A stretch of DNA of 5,819 bases from a bacterium (GTDB lineage Bacteria; Bacteroidota; Bacteroidia; B-17B0; Aurantibacillaceae): positions 1 to 5,819 of the forward strand of contig DAHXOV010000036.1 in NCBI GenBank assembly GCA_027364695.1, given 5' to 3'. Below are positions 1 to 5,819 of the stretch, one piece after another. Position numbers and translations under genes: made by a program. The notes under the pieces were generated by a model that saw only the letters and a list, made by a program, of their open reading frames with translations, did not search any database and had not been told where the DNA came from. Each line of letters opens with the position of its first letter. The stretch's first letter is position 1.

Positions 1-1413
1 GTATTGATGAGGGCTCATTGAAGTGATGCTTTTCAGATATTTTTTAATCTCTAAAAATAGTTTTTCATCGTAATATGCACGATATGTCAACTGTCTTTTA
101 AATTTAATATTATTGCTAAATGGATTCTCAAGTATTTGAGAAAATCTGAAATTAGCAGTAGATCCAGTTGTAAATAATTGATACAACAGCTGAATAATGA
201 TAAAAAAATACACGAATATTCTGCCTCTTATATTGACAGAATAAATGATGAACAGCGAAAATAAAAATAGAAGCGTCCAAACAAATGGATTAATAACATA
301 ATACCTGAATTTAATACCTCTGATAATATTAAATAAGTTGGTAGGCAAGATGCCTGATAAAATGCCATGTATTTGGGGCATTAAAAGATACAATGATGCA
401 AAAAAAACAGAAAGGATGATGAGCCCGGCTATCATTTTAAAAAACCTGGGACGAAGTAATAAAGACAGCAATAAGGCGCCTGTTGAAAGGACTATAACCA
501 AAGGAAATATTCGTAATGGAGCATCTGGATACTGTGTAAGTATAAACTCAAAATTGTTAATCAGTTTTTGAATAGATAAACTAAAAAAATCAAAAATAGA
601 AATGGACTGTATAAATGGAAATTCTCTATGCGATTTATATCCATCAAAAACGGATAAAAACAAACGATATTCAGATGATAAACATGCTATAACATACAAC
701 ATTAGAATAAAAAATGCTTTGACATTAAAAGTTTTAAATCTGAATTGATAAACAATGAATAATATCAAAAAAATCTGAATATAAAAGATTTCTGAAAAAA
801 CAAAAGAAGAGTAAAAAGGAATAAATAAAAATATTAGAATCTCATACCATACAAATGATCCTTTTAGAAAATTAATAAAATAATTAAGTAATAGCGGAAA
901 TCCTGCAACGCTCAACCCACCTAATGGCCAATGAGGTAATAATGCAAAATATAAGGCACTGAAATTGAACAGCAAATGACACTCTCTTTCACTTAAATTA
1001 AAATTTATAAATAAACGACTGAGATGCTTGGTCGCAAATGATTTAAATCCAAAATAAGCGGTATAATGGATAATAAACATATTCACTATATGAACATAAA
1101 AAGTGTCTTTTAATAAATAAAATAACCAGGTGAAGACATAAAGATCACTGGGAAATGATACCCTTGGTAATCCACTCATCACTTCTTGTATAATCTCCTT
1201 ATTATCAGCAAAAATTTTCCCTTCTTCCACTAAAATTTTATACATCGGATAATACTCTAACACATCAAATATAGTAACGAAAGCATCTTTACCAAAAACA
1301 AACAAGGGCGATAAGTACAATGCTATTATAGATAGACAAATCAAATGGGAATATTCTTTAATAAAATGCAATATCTTTGAACAAAAAGGTTTCAATAAAT
1401 TTACTTGTATCAT
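1..1413 (-). CDS. DUF6044 (YkoS-like) polytopic membrane protein, C-terminus cut by window edge
   Basis: The minus strand is open without a stop from an ATG at 1413 to position 1, giving 471 residues; the true end lies outside the window. The protein is very hydrophobic, with roughly ten membrane segments (first near residues 22-40; others near 92-120, 145-180, 188-222, 230-248, 300-320, 326-345, 376-392 and 398-414). An acidic stretch follows segment 1 (D50, E53). Next come GLPR at 81-84 with FPSD at 87-90, a LLPHWPLGGLSVAG block at 158-171, PFYSSFV at 199-205, EYR at 248-250 and SHREF at 261-265. From memory this motif series matches DUF6044, typified by Bacillus subtilis YkoS; no search was run. 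The family's function is unknown. An acidic first loop after segment 1 also occurs in GT-C glycosyltransferases, so a role with lipid-linked sugars is possible but only inferred. The ATG is chosen because it gives a short cytoplasmic lead before segment 1 and sits just downstream of a possible promoter. The gene is divergent from the tlyC-like gene. Confidence 0.75.
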   Translation of the reverse strand, partial: MIQVNLLKPFCSKILHFIKEYSHLICLSIIALYLSPLFVFGKDAFVTIFDVLEYYPMYKILVEEGKIFADNKEIIQEVMSGLPRVSFPSDLYVFTWLFYLLKDTFYVHIVNMFIIHYTAYFGFKSFATKHLSRLFINFNLSERECHLLFNFSALYFALLPHWPLGGLSVAGFPLLLNYFINFLKGSFVWYEILIFLFIPFYSSFVFSEIFYIQIFLILFIVYQFRFKTFNVKAFFILMLYVIACLSSEYRLFLSVFDGYKSHREFPFIQSISIFDFFSLSIQKLINNFEFILTQYPDAPLRIFPLVIVLSTGALLLSLLLRPRFFKMIAGLIILSVFFASLYLLMPQIHGILSGILPTNLFNIIRGIKFRYYVINPFVWTLLFLFSLFIIYSVNIRGRIFVYFFIIIQLLYQLFTTGSTANFRFSQILENPFSNNIKFKRQLTYRAYYDEKLFLEIKKYLKSITSMSPHQY

Positions 1414-1434
1414 TATTATTTTATTTCAATGCCC

Positions 1435-1465
1435 CAAATATAGTCATCTTAATAGACTCTTAAAT
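1435..1465 (-). promoter_or_regulatory. Weak candidate leftward promoter for the DUF6044-like gene
   Basis: Read on the minus strand, 1442-1435 is TATATTTG, an exact match to the Bacteroidota -7 pattern TAnnTTTG. The matching -33 position has only TTTA (1464-1461, spacer 18) or ATTT (1465-1462, spacer 19) instead of TTTG. Transcription would start near 1429 and leave a leader of about 15 bases before the ATG at 1413. The -7 match is good but the -33 is degenerate, so this is a moderate to weak call. Confidence 0.4.
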
Positions 1466-1466
1466 A

Positions 1467-1557
1467 CCATTTAAAAGTAATAATAAGGCTTTACATCTGC
1501 TCTATTTGCACAAACAAAATTTTTTACATACTTTTGTCAAAAACTGGTTTTAAATGG
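1467..1557. repeat. 10-bp perfect inverted repeat bracketing the rightward promoter
   Basis: CCATTTAAAA at 1467-1476 and its exact reverse complement TTTTAAATGG at 1548-1557 are separated by 71 bp. The arms enclose the whole rightward promoter (1505-1536) and its predicted start point, and exclude the candidate leftward promoter at 1435-1465. The match does not extend in either direction. The arms are A/T-rich and short, so chance is a real alternative. Such an arrangement could be recombination sites for an invertible segment, paired protein-binding sites, or nothing. Confidence 0.4.
1505..1536 (+). promoter_or_regulatory. Bacteroidota-type promoter for the tlyC-like/ABC exporter operon
   Basis: TTTG at 1505-1508 is followed after exactly 20 bases by TACTTTTG at 1529-1536. 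This matches the known Bacteroidota housekeeping promoter form TTTG-N(19-21)-TAnnTTTG at every specified base. Transcription should start near 1541-1544, giving a leader of about 90 bases before the ATG at 1634. An interrupted dyad, AAAAC-TG-GTTTT at 1540-1551, falls on the predicted start point and could be an operator, but it is short. No comparable promoter was noticed in the 29-bp gap before the ABC exporter, so this promoter probably drives both genes. Confidence 0.72.
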
Positions 1558-1562
1558 GGGGG
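1556..1562 (+). repeat. Run of seven G in the leader of the tlyC-like gene
   Basis: Seven consecutive G occur about 15 bases after the predicted transcription start, in an intergenic region that is otherwise strongly A/T-rich. The run overlaps the outer edge of the right inverted-repeat arm, which ends in GG at 1556-1557. Homopolymer G tracts can slip during replication, but this one is noncoding and not inside the promoter spacer, so any effect on expression is uncertain. Confidence 0.6.
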
Positions 1563-1633
1563 CGACAGAATCCACGAGGATGTATTTTAGAGAATATAAA
1601 TTTATGGACATTTAATTTTAATCTTTTCATACT

Positions 1634-2926
1634 ATGATAACTGGTATATTGTTGACATTACTTTTTGTTTTTTTGAATGCTTTTTTTGTCGCAGCAGAAT
1701 TTGCTTTTGTAAAAGTCAGAACTTCACAAGTAGATGTACTGATAAATAAAGGCAGCTATTTAGCCACCGTGGCAAAAAAAATTACTCAAAAATTAGATGT
1801 ATACCTTTCTGCAACACAAGTAGGTATTACACTTGCAAGTTTGGGATTAGGTTGGATAGGCGAACAGATTGTGTCTGATATTTTTACAAATATATTTTCA
1901 TCTGCATCTTTAAGCGCATATACCATTCATAGCCTTTCATCCATTGTTGCTTTTTCATTCATTACCTTTATGCATATTACATTTGGCGAACAAATTCCAA
2001 AAATGATGAGCATTCATTATGCAGCTAGCGCAGCTTTGTTTTTAGCTATTCCTCTGCATGTTTTTTATGTCTTATTTAAACCATTTATATGGATATTAAA
2101 CGGCTTTTCAAATATTATATTAAATATTTTTCGTATTAAAAACCTCAATGATGAAGCCCACAGCGAAGAAGAAATCAAAGCCATACTCACAGAAAGTGAA
2201 GAAAGCGGAAGTATTCAACCATCCGAATATGAACTTATTCAAAATGTATTTGAATTTGACGACAGAGTAGTAAAACAAATCATGCTACCTATAGACAAAA
2301 CTTCTGCTGTCAATATCAATTGGAACAAAGACGAGATCGTTAAAAAGATTTTAGATGATGGCTTTTCCAGAATGCCTGTTTATTCAGATAATCTATATAA
2401 CATCATTGGTGTGGTACATACAAAAGATATTTTAAAAAATATCATTGAAAACAAATTAGAAATCAATAAAAGCACCATGGAACAACTGATGCGACCACCC
2501 CTTTTAGTACCCGAAAATGCTAAAATCAACAACGTGTTACGACAATTACAAAAAAAACACTCTCAATTTGCAGTTGTCATTGATGAATTTGGAAACACAT
2601 CAGGTATTGTTACTATGGAGGATATTATTGAAGAACTCGTAGGTGATATACAAGACGAACACGATGAAGAAAAACCTATGATTGAAAAAAAATCAGACAA
2701 CGAATACATCATCAATGCCGAGGTTAATATTAATACTATCAATGATACGCTCCCTTACCCAATTCCTGAAAATCCTTTGTATGATACAATTGGTGGTTAT
2801 CTTAATTTTTTATTTGGACACATCCCTCAGGCAAATGAGGAATTGGAAACTGAACACTACAAAATCATTGTATTAAAGAGTAATCCTAAAAAAACGGAAC
2901 AGGTAAAATTTACATTAAAAAACTAA
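1634..2926 (+). CDS. TlyC/CorC (HlyC) family membrane protein: DUF21, CBS pair, CorC_HlyC domain
   Basis: This 430-residue inner-membrane protein has the full layout of the bacterial TlyC/CorC/CNNM-like family, which is linked to magnesium or cobalt efflux; the old hemolysin label is historical. Residues 1-165 form the DUF21 transmembrane domain, with segment 1 at about 2-24, further segments near 58-78, 98-118 and 130-160, and the conserved FGEQIPK motif at 117-123. A cytoplasmic CBS pair follows: CBS1 at about 214-272, including SRMPVY at 245-250, and CBS2 at about 284-338, including VIDEFG at 315-320 and the ED-rich IIEELVGDIQDE at 331-342. The C-terminal CorC_HlyC domain spans about 350-428, with the typical YDTIGGYL at 383-390. 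Length is normal for the family and nothing appears missing. The ATG is preceded by an A/T-rich stretch without a Shine-Dalgarno sequence, as is usual in Bacteroidota, and segment 1 begins at residue 2, as in relatives. It is the first gene of a probable operon with the ABC exporter. The transported ion cannot be read from sequence. Confidence 0.93.
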   Translation: MITGILLTLLFVFLNAFFVAAEFAFVKVRTSQVDVLINKGSYLATVAKKITQKLDVYLSATQVGITLASLGLGWIGEQIVSDIFTNIFSSASLSAYTIHSLSSIVAFSFITFMHITFGEQIPKMMSIHYAASAALFLAIPLHVFYVLFKPFIWILNGFSNIILNIFRIKNLNDEAHSEEEIKAILTESEESGSIQPSEYELIQNVFEFDDRVVKQIMLPIDKTSAVNINWNKDEIVKKILDDGFSRMPVYSDNLYNIIGVVHTKDILKNIIENKLEINKSTMEQLMRPPLLVPENAKINNVLRQLQKKHSQFAVVIDEFGNTSGIVTMEDIIEELVGDIQDEHDEEKPMIEKKSDNEYIINAEVNINTINDTLPYPIPENPLYDTIGGYLNFLFGHIPQANEELETEHYKIIVLKSNPKKTEQVKFTLKN

Positions 2927-2955
2927 ACTTACGAAGTCCTCAAAATCCAAAAATC

Positions 2956-4737
2956 TTGAATACCATTTATTTATACAGAAAAATCTTAGAAATTGTTTCT
3001 ATACAAACCAGAAAAAGAATCATTTATTCTATTATTTTAGGTATCATTAATAGTTTAATAGATGTATTAACGCTATCTGCCATTTTCCCAGCGGTATATA
3101 TTGCTACGCAACCATCTGTCATCCATCAAAACAAATTTTTGTCATACCTGTACAATACATTGAATTTTTCAAATACAGAACAGTTTATTTTATTTGCTTT
3201 GATATTGGTACTCATTTTATTTTTACTACGTCTATTCCTCTTCCTGATAATACTGAAATTTCAACAAAAAATAAGCTTTGATGCAGGCTTGGAACTTATG
3301 CAGATGACTGCCAATGCTTTCTACATAAAAAATATTTTAGAAATCAAAAGAACAACCTATGGCGAACTGGATAAAGAAATAAGAACATTACCTTTTCAAT
3401 TTATAAACTTTATTTTAATGCCTATAGGACTAATAGCATCAGAACTCATAGTGATCATAATTATTATGACAGGAATAATAAGTTTTAACTTCCAACTTTT
3501 TTTCATGCTACTAATGACCGTTTTCCCTTTCGTTATCCTTTTTAATTGGTTCATTAGAAAAAAAATTCAAAATTTCGGAATAGAATTAAACCAATTCATC
3601 GGTGAAAATTCTAATCTCTCCAGAGAAATGATATCGGGCTACGCTGATATCAAAATGCAAAACAAAGTAGTTTATTTTGTACGAAGATTAAAAGAATCCA
3701 TAAAAAAGTACAATCATATCCAAATCAGAATCAATATATATCAACAAACTACTACTAAATTACTGGAATGGTCAGCTCTTTTATCCATCTTACTGATATA
3801 TGTATATGCCCTTGTTTTCAAAGAATCAAAAACAGAAATTATTATGGTACTGGCTATCTATCTGGCTGCTGCGTACAGATTATTACCCTCTCTCAACCGT
3901 ATCAACTCAAATTTATTACTCATTAGACAATATGAATTTATTTTAGACATCTTCGAAAAAACAAAAAAACAATTACAAAAACATCAAACAGAAAAACAAC
4001 CTTCTGAACAACCCCCCATCTTATTCAAGCAACATATAGAACTTAAAGATATTTGCTTGTCCTATTTAGATACAGAAGACCAAATGGTATTATTAAATAT
4101 CAACTTAAAAATCAATAAAGGCGAAATAATAGGATTGGCAGGAAAATCAGGCGCAGGAAAAACATCACTGGTATATGTTATATCAGGACTACTTCCTCCA
4201 ACAAGCGGAAAAATAATCATTGACCACCAAGCGATCAATGCAACCAACATCCATCAATGGCAAAAACACATAGCATTTGTTTATCAGGACATGTTCTTAT
4301 TAAATGGCAGCATATTAAATAACATTGCTTTTGGCGAAGAAGAAAAAAATATTGATCTAGCAAAAGCATGGGAATGCCTTAAAGCCGTACAATTAGATGA
4401 CTTCGTAAAAAATTTGCCCCATACCATTCAAACTTCCATCGGCGAGTCAGGCGGCTATCTGTCAGGTGGACAAAAACAAAGATTAGTCATTGCCAGAGCA
4501 CTGTACAGAAACGCTTCTCTTATCATTATGGACGAAGCCACCAGCGCCTTAGATGAAAAAACACAAGAATCTGTAATGAACGCCATTTATCACATTGCCC
4601 ATCAATACCAACTCACTGTCATTCTGATTGCACATAGAATAAGCACCTTGAAATACTGCAACAGAATTTTTTACCTTGAAAATGGAGCCATTAGCAAAAC
4701 AATTTCCTATCAAGATTTGTTAGAACAGAACAACTAA
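2956..4737 (+). CDS. Half-size ABC exporter (fused membrane and ATPase domains), PglK/MsbA-like, TTG start
   Basis: This 593-residue protein combines six membrane segments (about 22-50, 76-100, 153-176, 178-200, 268-288 and 293-310) with a C-terminal ATPase, so it would work as a homodimer exporting a substrate across the inner membrane. All ATPase motifs are intact: Walker A GKSGAGKT at 396-403 (K402), Q-loop Q444, signature LSGGQ at 502-506, Walker B LIIMDE at 522-527 (catalytic E527), D-loop SALD at 530-533 and H-loop H560. A polar, glutamine/lysine-rich linker lies at about 335-357. The GESGGYLSGGQKQR block and the N-terminal domain resemble PglK-type lipid-linked oligosaccharide flippases and other polysaccharide or lipid exporters; substrate assignment is inference. 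The start is taken as TTG at 2956. The frame is open upstream to a TAA at 2887-2889 without any ATG or GTG, and the next in-frame ATG comes only near residue 115, after two membrane segments. The gene lies 29 bp after the tlyC-like gene and ends 31 bp from the convergent OmpH-like gene. Confidence 0.9.
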   Translation: MNTIYLYRKILEIVSIQTRKRIIYSIILGIINSLIDVLTLSAIFPAVYIATQPSVIHQNKFLSYLYNTLNFSNTEQFILFALILVLILFLLRLFLFLIILKFQQKISFDAGLELMQMTANAFYIKNILEIKRTTYGELDKEIRTLPFQFINFILMPIGLIASELIVIIIIMTGIISFNFQLFFMLLMTVFPFVILFNWFIRKKIQNFGIELNQFIGENSNLSREMISGYADIKMQNKVVYFVRRLKESIKKYNHIQIRINIYQQTTTKLLEWSALLSILLIYVYALVFKESKTEIIMVLAIYLAAAYRLLPSLNRINSNLLLIRQYEFILDIFEKTKKQLQKHQTEKQPSEQPPILFKQHIELKDICLSYLDTEDQMVLLNINLKINKGEIIGLAGKSGAGKTSLVYVISGLLPPTSGKIIIDHQAINATNIHQWQKHIAFVYQDMFLLNGSILNNIAFGEEEKNIDLAKAWECLKAVQLDDFVKNLPHTIQTSIGESGGYLSGGQKQRLVIARALYRNASLIIMDEATSALDEKTQESVMNAIYHIAHQYQLTVILIAHRISTLKYCNRIFYLENGAISKTISYQDLLEQNN

Positions 4738-4768
4738 AATACATTGAACAAAAATCAACTCAACCTGC

Positions 4769-5425
4769 CTATTTATTTTCTTGTTTACTTTTCAAATACG
4801 CTTCATTGAGTGCTTCCAAAACCACTTTTGTTATATTATATTCTGGTTTAGCAAACAATACATTTGGCAACGCATCTGAGTAGGATAAAATATAATCATA
4901 CTTCCCGTTATTAAATTTCTTCATGAACTCTTTTATATCTCTTTGCAGATGCTCATTTTTCTCCTGCAGTTCTACTGCCAGATTATCCATTTGCATTTGC
5001 TTGTTTTGAATCTCCTTTTGTTGTTGTTCCAACTTTCTTTTTTGTTTCTCTAATTCTGTCTGTGGGGCTATACCTGCCTGTGCCGATTGCTGAAATGTTT
5101 CATAATCCTGCTGAAATTGATTCATCAATATTTGCAGTTGTGATTCCAATACATCCTTTTTCTTTTTCATTACTTTTACATAATCTGAAATATACAAGTA
5201 TCTTTCATTCAATGTGTCTATATTGATGTATGCAATTTTTGCTTCTGGCAACGCATTGGATGAGATTGCAATACTGGTAGCGCCTTTTACATCCGACGAC
5301 AATGCCCCTGCCTTTTCAACAGACGACACACTGCTTTTCTTCATAAGCATTACAAATAAAACAACAATAGCAATACCCATCAACGCCATCAGAACATCTC
5401 TTGTTGAGAATTTTTTATTTTCCAT
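4769..5425 (-). CDS. Skp/OmpH-like coiled-coil protein with N-terminal membrane anchor
   Basis: The 218-residue protein has one hydrophobic segment at about 11-28, flanked by charged residues (KK at 4-5, KK at 29-30), then a serine-rich linker at 31-60 and an OmpH/Skp-like domain at about 62-213. The domain opens with KIAYINIDTLNERY (63-76), the usual first strand and helix of the family. It continues as a long lysine/glutamine/glutamate-rich coiled coil at about 82-170, broken near residues 117-123, then YDYILSY at 176-182 and a closing helix at 196-213. Skp-type proteins are periplasmic chaperones that hold unfolded outer-membrane proteins in a coiled-coil trimer. Here no clear signal-peptidase site follows the hydrophobic stretch, so the protein is probably tethered to the inner membrane rather than released. 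The ATG at 5425 is 5 bp after the ftsY stop, which indicates co-transcription. The stop is TAG at 4771-4769. Exact function is not settled by sequence. Confidence 0.82.
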   Translation of the reverse strand: MENKKFSTRDVLMALMGIAIVVLFVMLMKKSSVSSVEKAGALSSDVKGATSIAISSNALPEAKIAYINIDTLNERYLYISDYVKVMKKKKDVLESQLQILMNQFQQDYETFQQSAQAGIAPQTELEKQKRKLEQQQKEIQNKQMQMDNLAVELQEKNEHLQRDIKEFMKKFNNGKYDYILSYSDALPNVLFAKPEYNITKVVLEALNEAYLKSKQENK

Positions 5426-5430
5426 AATTT

Positions 5431-5819
5431 TTATTTTTCAAATAATGATTGAATATATTTTTTAGAATCAAAAAGCTGAATATCTCTTATCTTTTCACCA
5501 GTACCAATATATTTAATAGGCACTTTAAACTGATAAGACAAACCAATCGCTACTCCTCCTTTAGCAGTACCATCCAACTTAGTCAGTGTAATCGCATTGA
5601 CTTGTGTAGCATGAGTGAATTGCTTACATTGTTCAAAAGCATTTTGACCCGTCGTAGCATCCAACACCAAAATAACCTCATGTGGCGCATCAGGAACAAC
5701 TTTTTTCATCACATTTTTCACTTTACTCAGCTCATTCATCAAATTGATTTTATTATGCAGACGTCCCGCTGTATCAATGATAACTACATCTATACCTTTT
5801 GCATTCGCCGATTGCAGCG
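5431..5819 (-). CDS. ftsY: Signal recognition particle receptor FtsY, C-terminal part (start beyond right edge)
   Basis: This is the 3' end of ftsY, the GTPase that docks SRP-ribosome complexes at the inner membrane for co-translational insertion. The frame stays open from the stop (TAA, 5433-5431) to the window edge, giving 128 complete residues. It starts in LQSANAKGIDVVIIDTAGRL, where DTAGR is the G3 motif. It then contains LVLDATTGQNA (typical of the SRP GTPases), the G4 motif TKLDGTAKGG and the closing IGTGEKIRDIQLFD segment. The C-terminal helix ending SLFEK is where FtsY proteins normally end, so the C-terminus is complete. FtsY rather than Ffh is indicated by the absence of a methionine-rich M domain after the G domain and by the IGTGE...F ending. 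An apparent start inside it (TTG at 5742) is only an internal codon, since G3 lies upstream of it. It is followed at 5 bp by the Skp/OmpH-like gene on the same strand. Confidence 0.93.
   Translation of the reverse strand, partial: LQSANAKGIDVVIIDTAGRLHNKINLMNELSKVKNVMKKVVPDAPHEVILVLDATTGQNAFEQCKQFTHATQVNAITLTKLDGTAKGGVAIGLSYQFKVPIKYIGTGEKIRDIQLFDSKKYIQSLFEK

Noticed and set aside
338..571. 77-codon open frame on the plus strand
   Set aside because: It lies wholly antisense to the long DUF6044-like reading frame, whose motifs are convincing across the same bases; its translation is low-complexity and resembles no family.
370..1440. 13-bp inverted match: TATTTGGGGCATT at 370-382 and its reverse complement at 1428-1440
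   Set aside because: One copy is explained by coding sequence (LMPQI in the DUF6044-like protein), and a single match of this length in nearly 6 kb can occur by chance; no surrounding repeat structure supports it.
1570..1581. Small hairpin ATCC-ACGA-GGAT in the tlyC-like leader
   Set aside because: A four-pair stem does not extend and resembles no known riboswitch or terminator.
2682..2876. 64-codon frame inside the tlyC-like gene
   Set aside because: It is an out-of-frame shadow over the well-conserved CorC_HlyC domain.
4062..4250. 62-codon minus-strand frame
   Set aside because: It is antisense to the Walker A region of the ABC exporter, with no independent support.
4738..4785. Possible bidirectional terminator in the convergent gap (AACAA at 4747-4751 pairing with TTGTT at 4781-4785)
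   Set aside because: The stem is five A/T-rich pairs followed by mismatches, with a long loop and no GC core; it is too weak to call.
5214..5465. 83-codon plus-strand frame
   Set aside because: It is antisense to the N-terminus of the Skp/OmpH-like gene and crosses the ftsY junction; the minus-strand genes explain this DNA.
5431..5742. A short 103-residue stand-alone gene starting at 5742
   Set aside because: The frame continues upstream to the window edge and includes the FtsY G3 motif DTAGR, so this is just the end of ftsY; the codon at 5742 is an internal TTG.

Overview
The window is low-GC DNA from what is probably a member of the phylum Bacteroidota. Three things point there: a textbook-like Bacteroidota sigma promoter (TTTG, 20 bases, TACTTTTG), A/T-rich regions rather than Shine-Dalgarno sequences ahead of the starts, and an ftsY gene next to a Skp/OmpH-like gene. 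The phylum call is an inference from these features; I cannot fix the genus.

Layout, left to right. (1) Positions 1-1413, minus strand: the first 471 residues of a polytopic membrane protein that runs off the left edge. Its motifs match, from memory, the DUF6044 (YkoS-like) family of unknown function. (2) Positions 1414-1633: a 220-bp divergent intergenic region. It holds a strong rightward promoter, a weaker leftward promoter candidate, a 10-bp inverted repeat that brackets the rightward promoter, and a run of seven G in the leader. (3) Positions 1634-2926 and 2956-4737, plus strand: a probable two-gene operon. The first gene is a TlyC/CorC-type membrane protein (DUF21, CBS pair, CorC_HlyC domain). 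The second is a complete half-size ABC exporter that appears to start at TTG. (4) Positions 4738-4768: a 31-bp convergent gap with no convincing terminator hairpin. (5) Positions 5819-4769, minus strand: the C-terminal part of ftsY (the signal recognition particle receptor GTPase, cut by the right edge), followed after 5 bp by a membrane-anchored Skp/OmpH-like coiled-coil protein. These two are probably one transcription unit.

All five genes concern the membrane or envelope: an uncharacterised multi-pass protein, a divalent-cation-linked membrane protein, an ABC exporter resembling lipid-linked-glycan flippases, the targeting GTPase FtsY and a periplasmic coiled-coil protein. I see no mobile element, CRISPR array, tRNA or rRNA. 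I found no clearly new biological system. The most unusual signals are the inverted repeat around the rightward promoter, which raises a speculative promoter-inversion idea, and the uncharacterised DUF6044-like gene.
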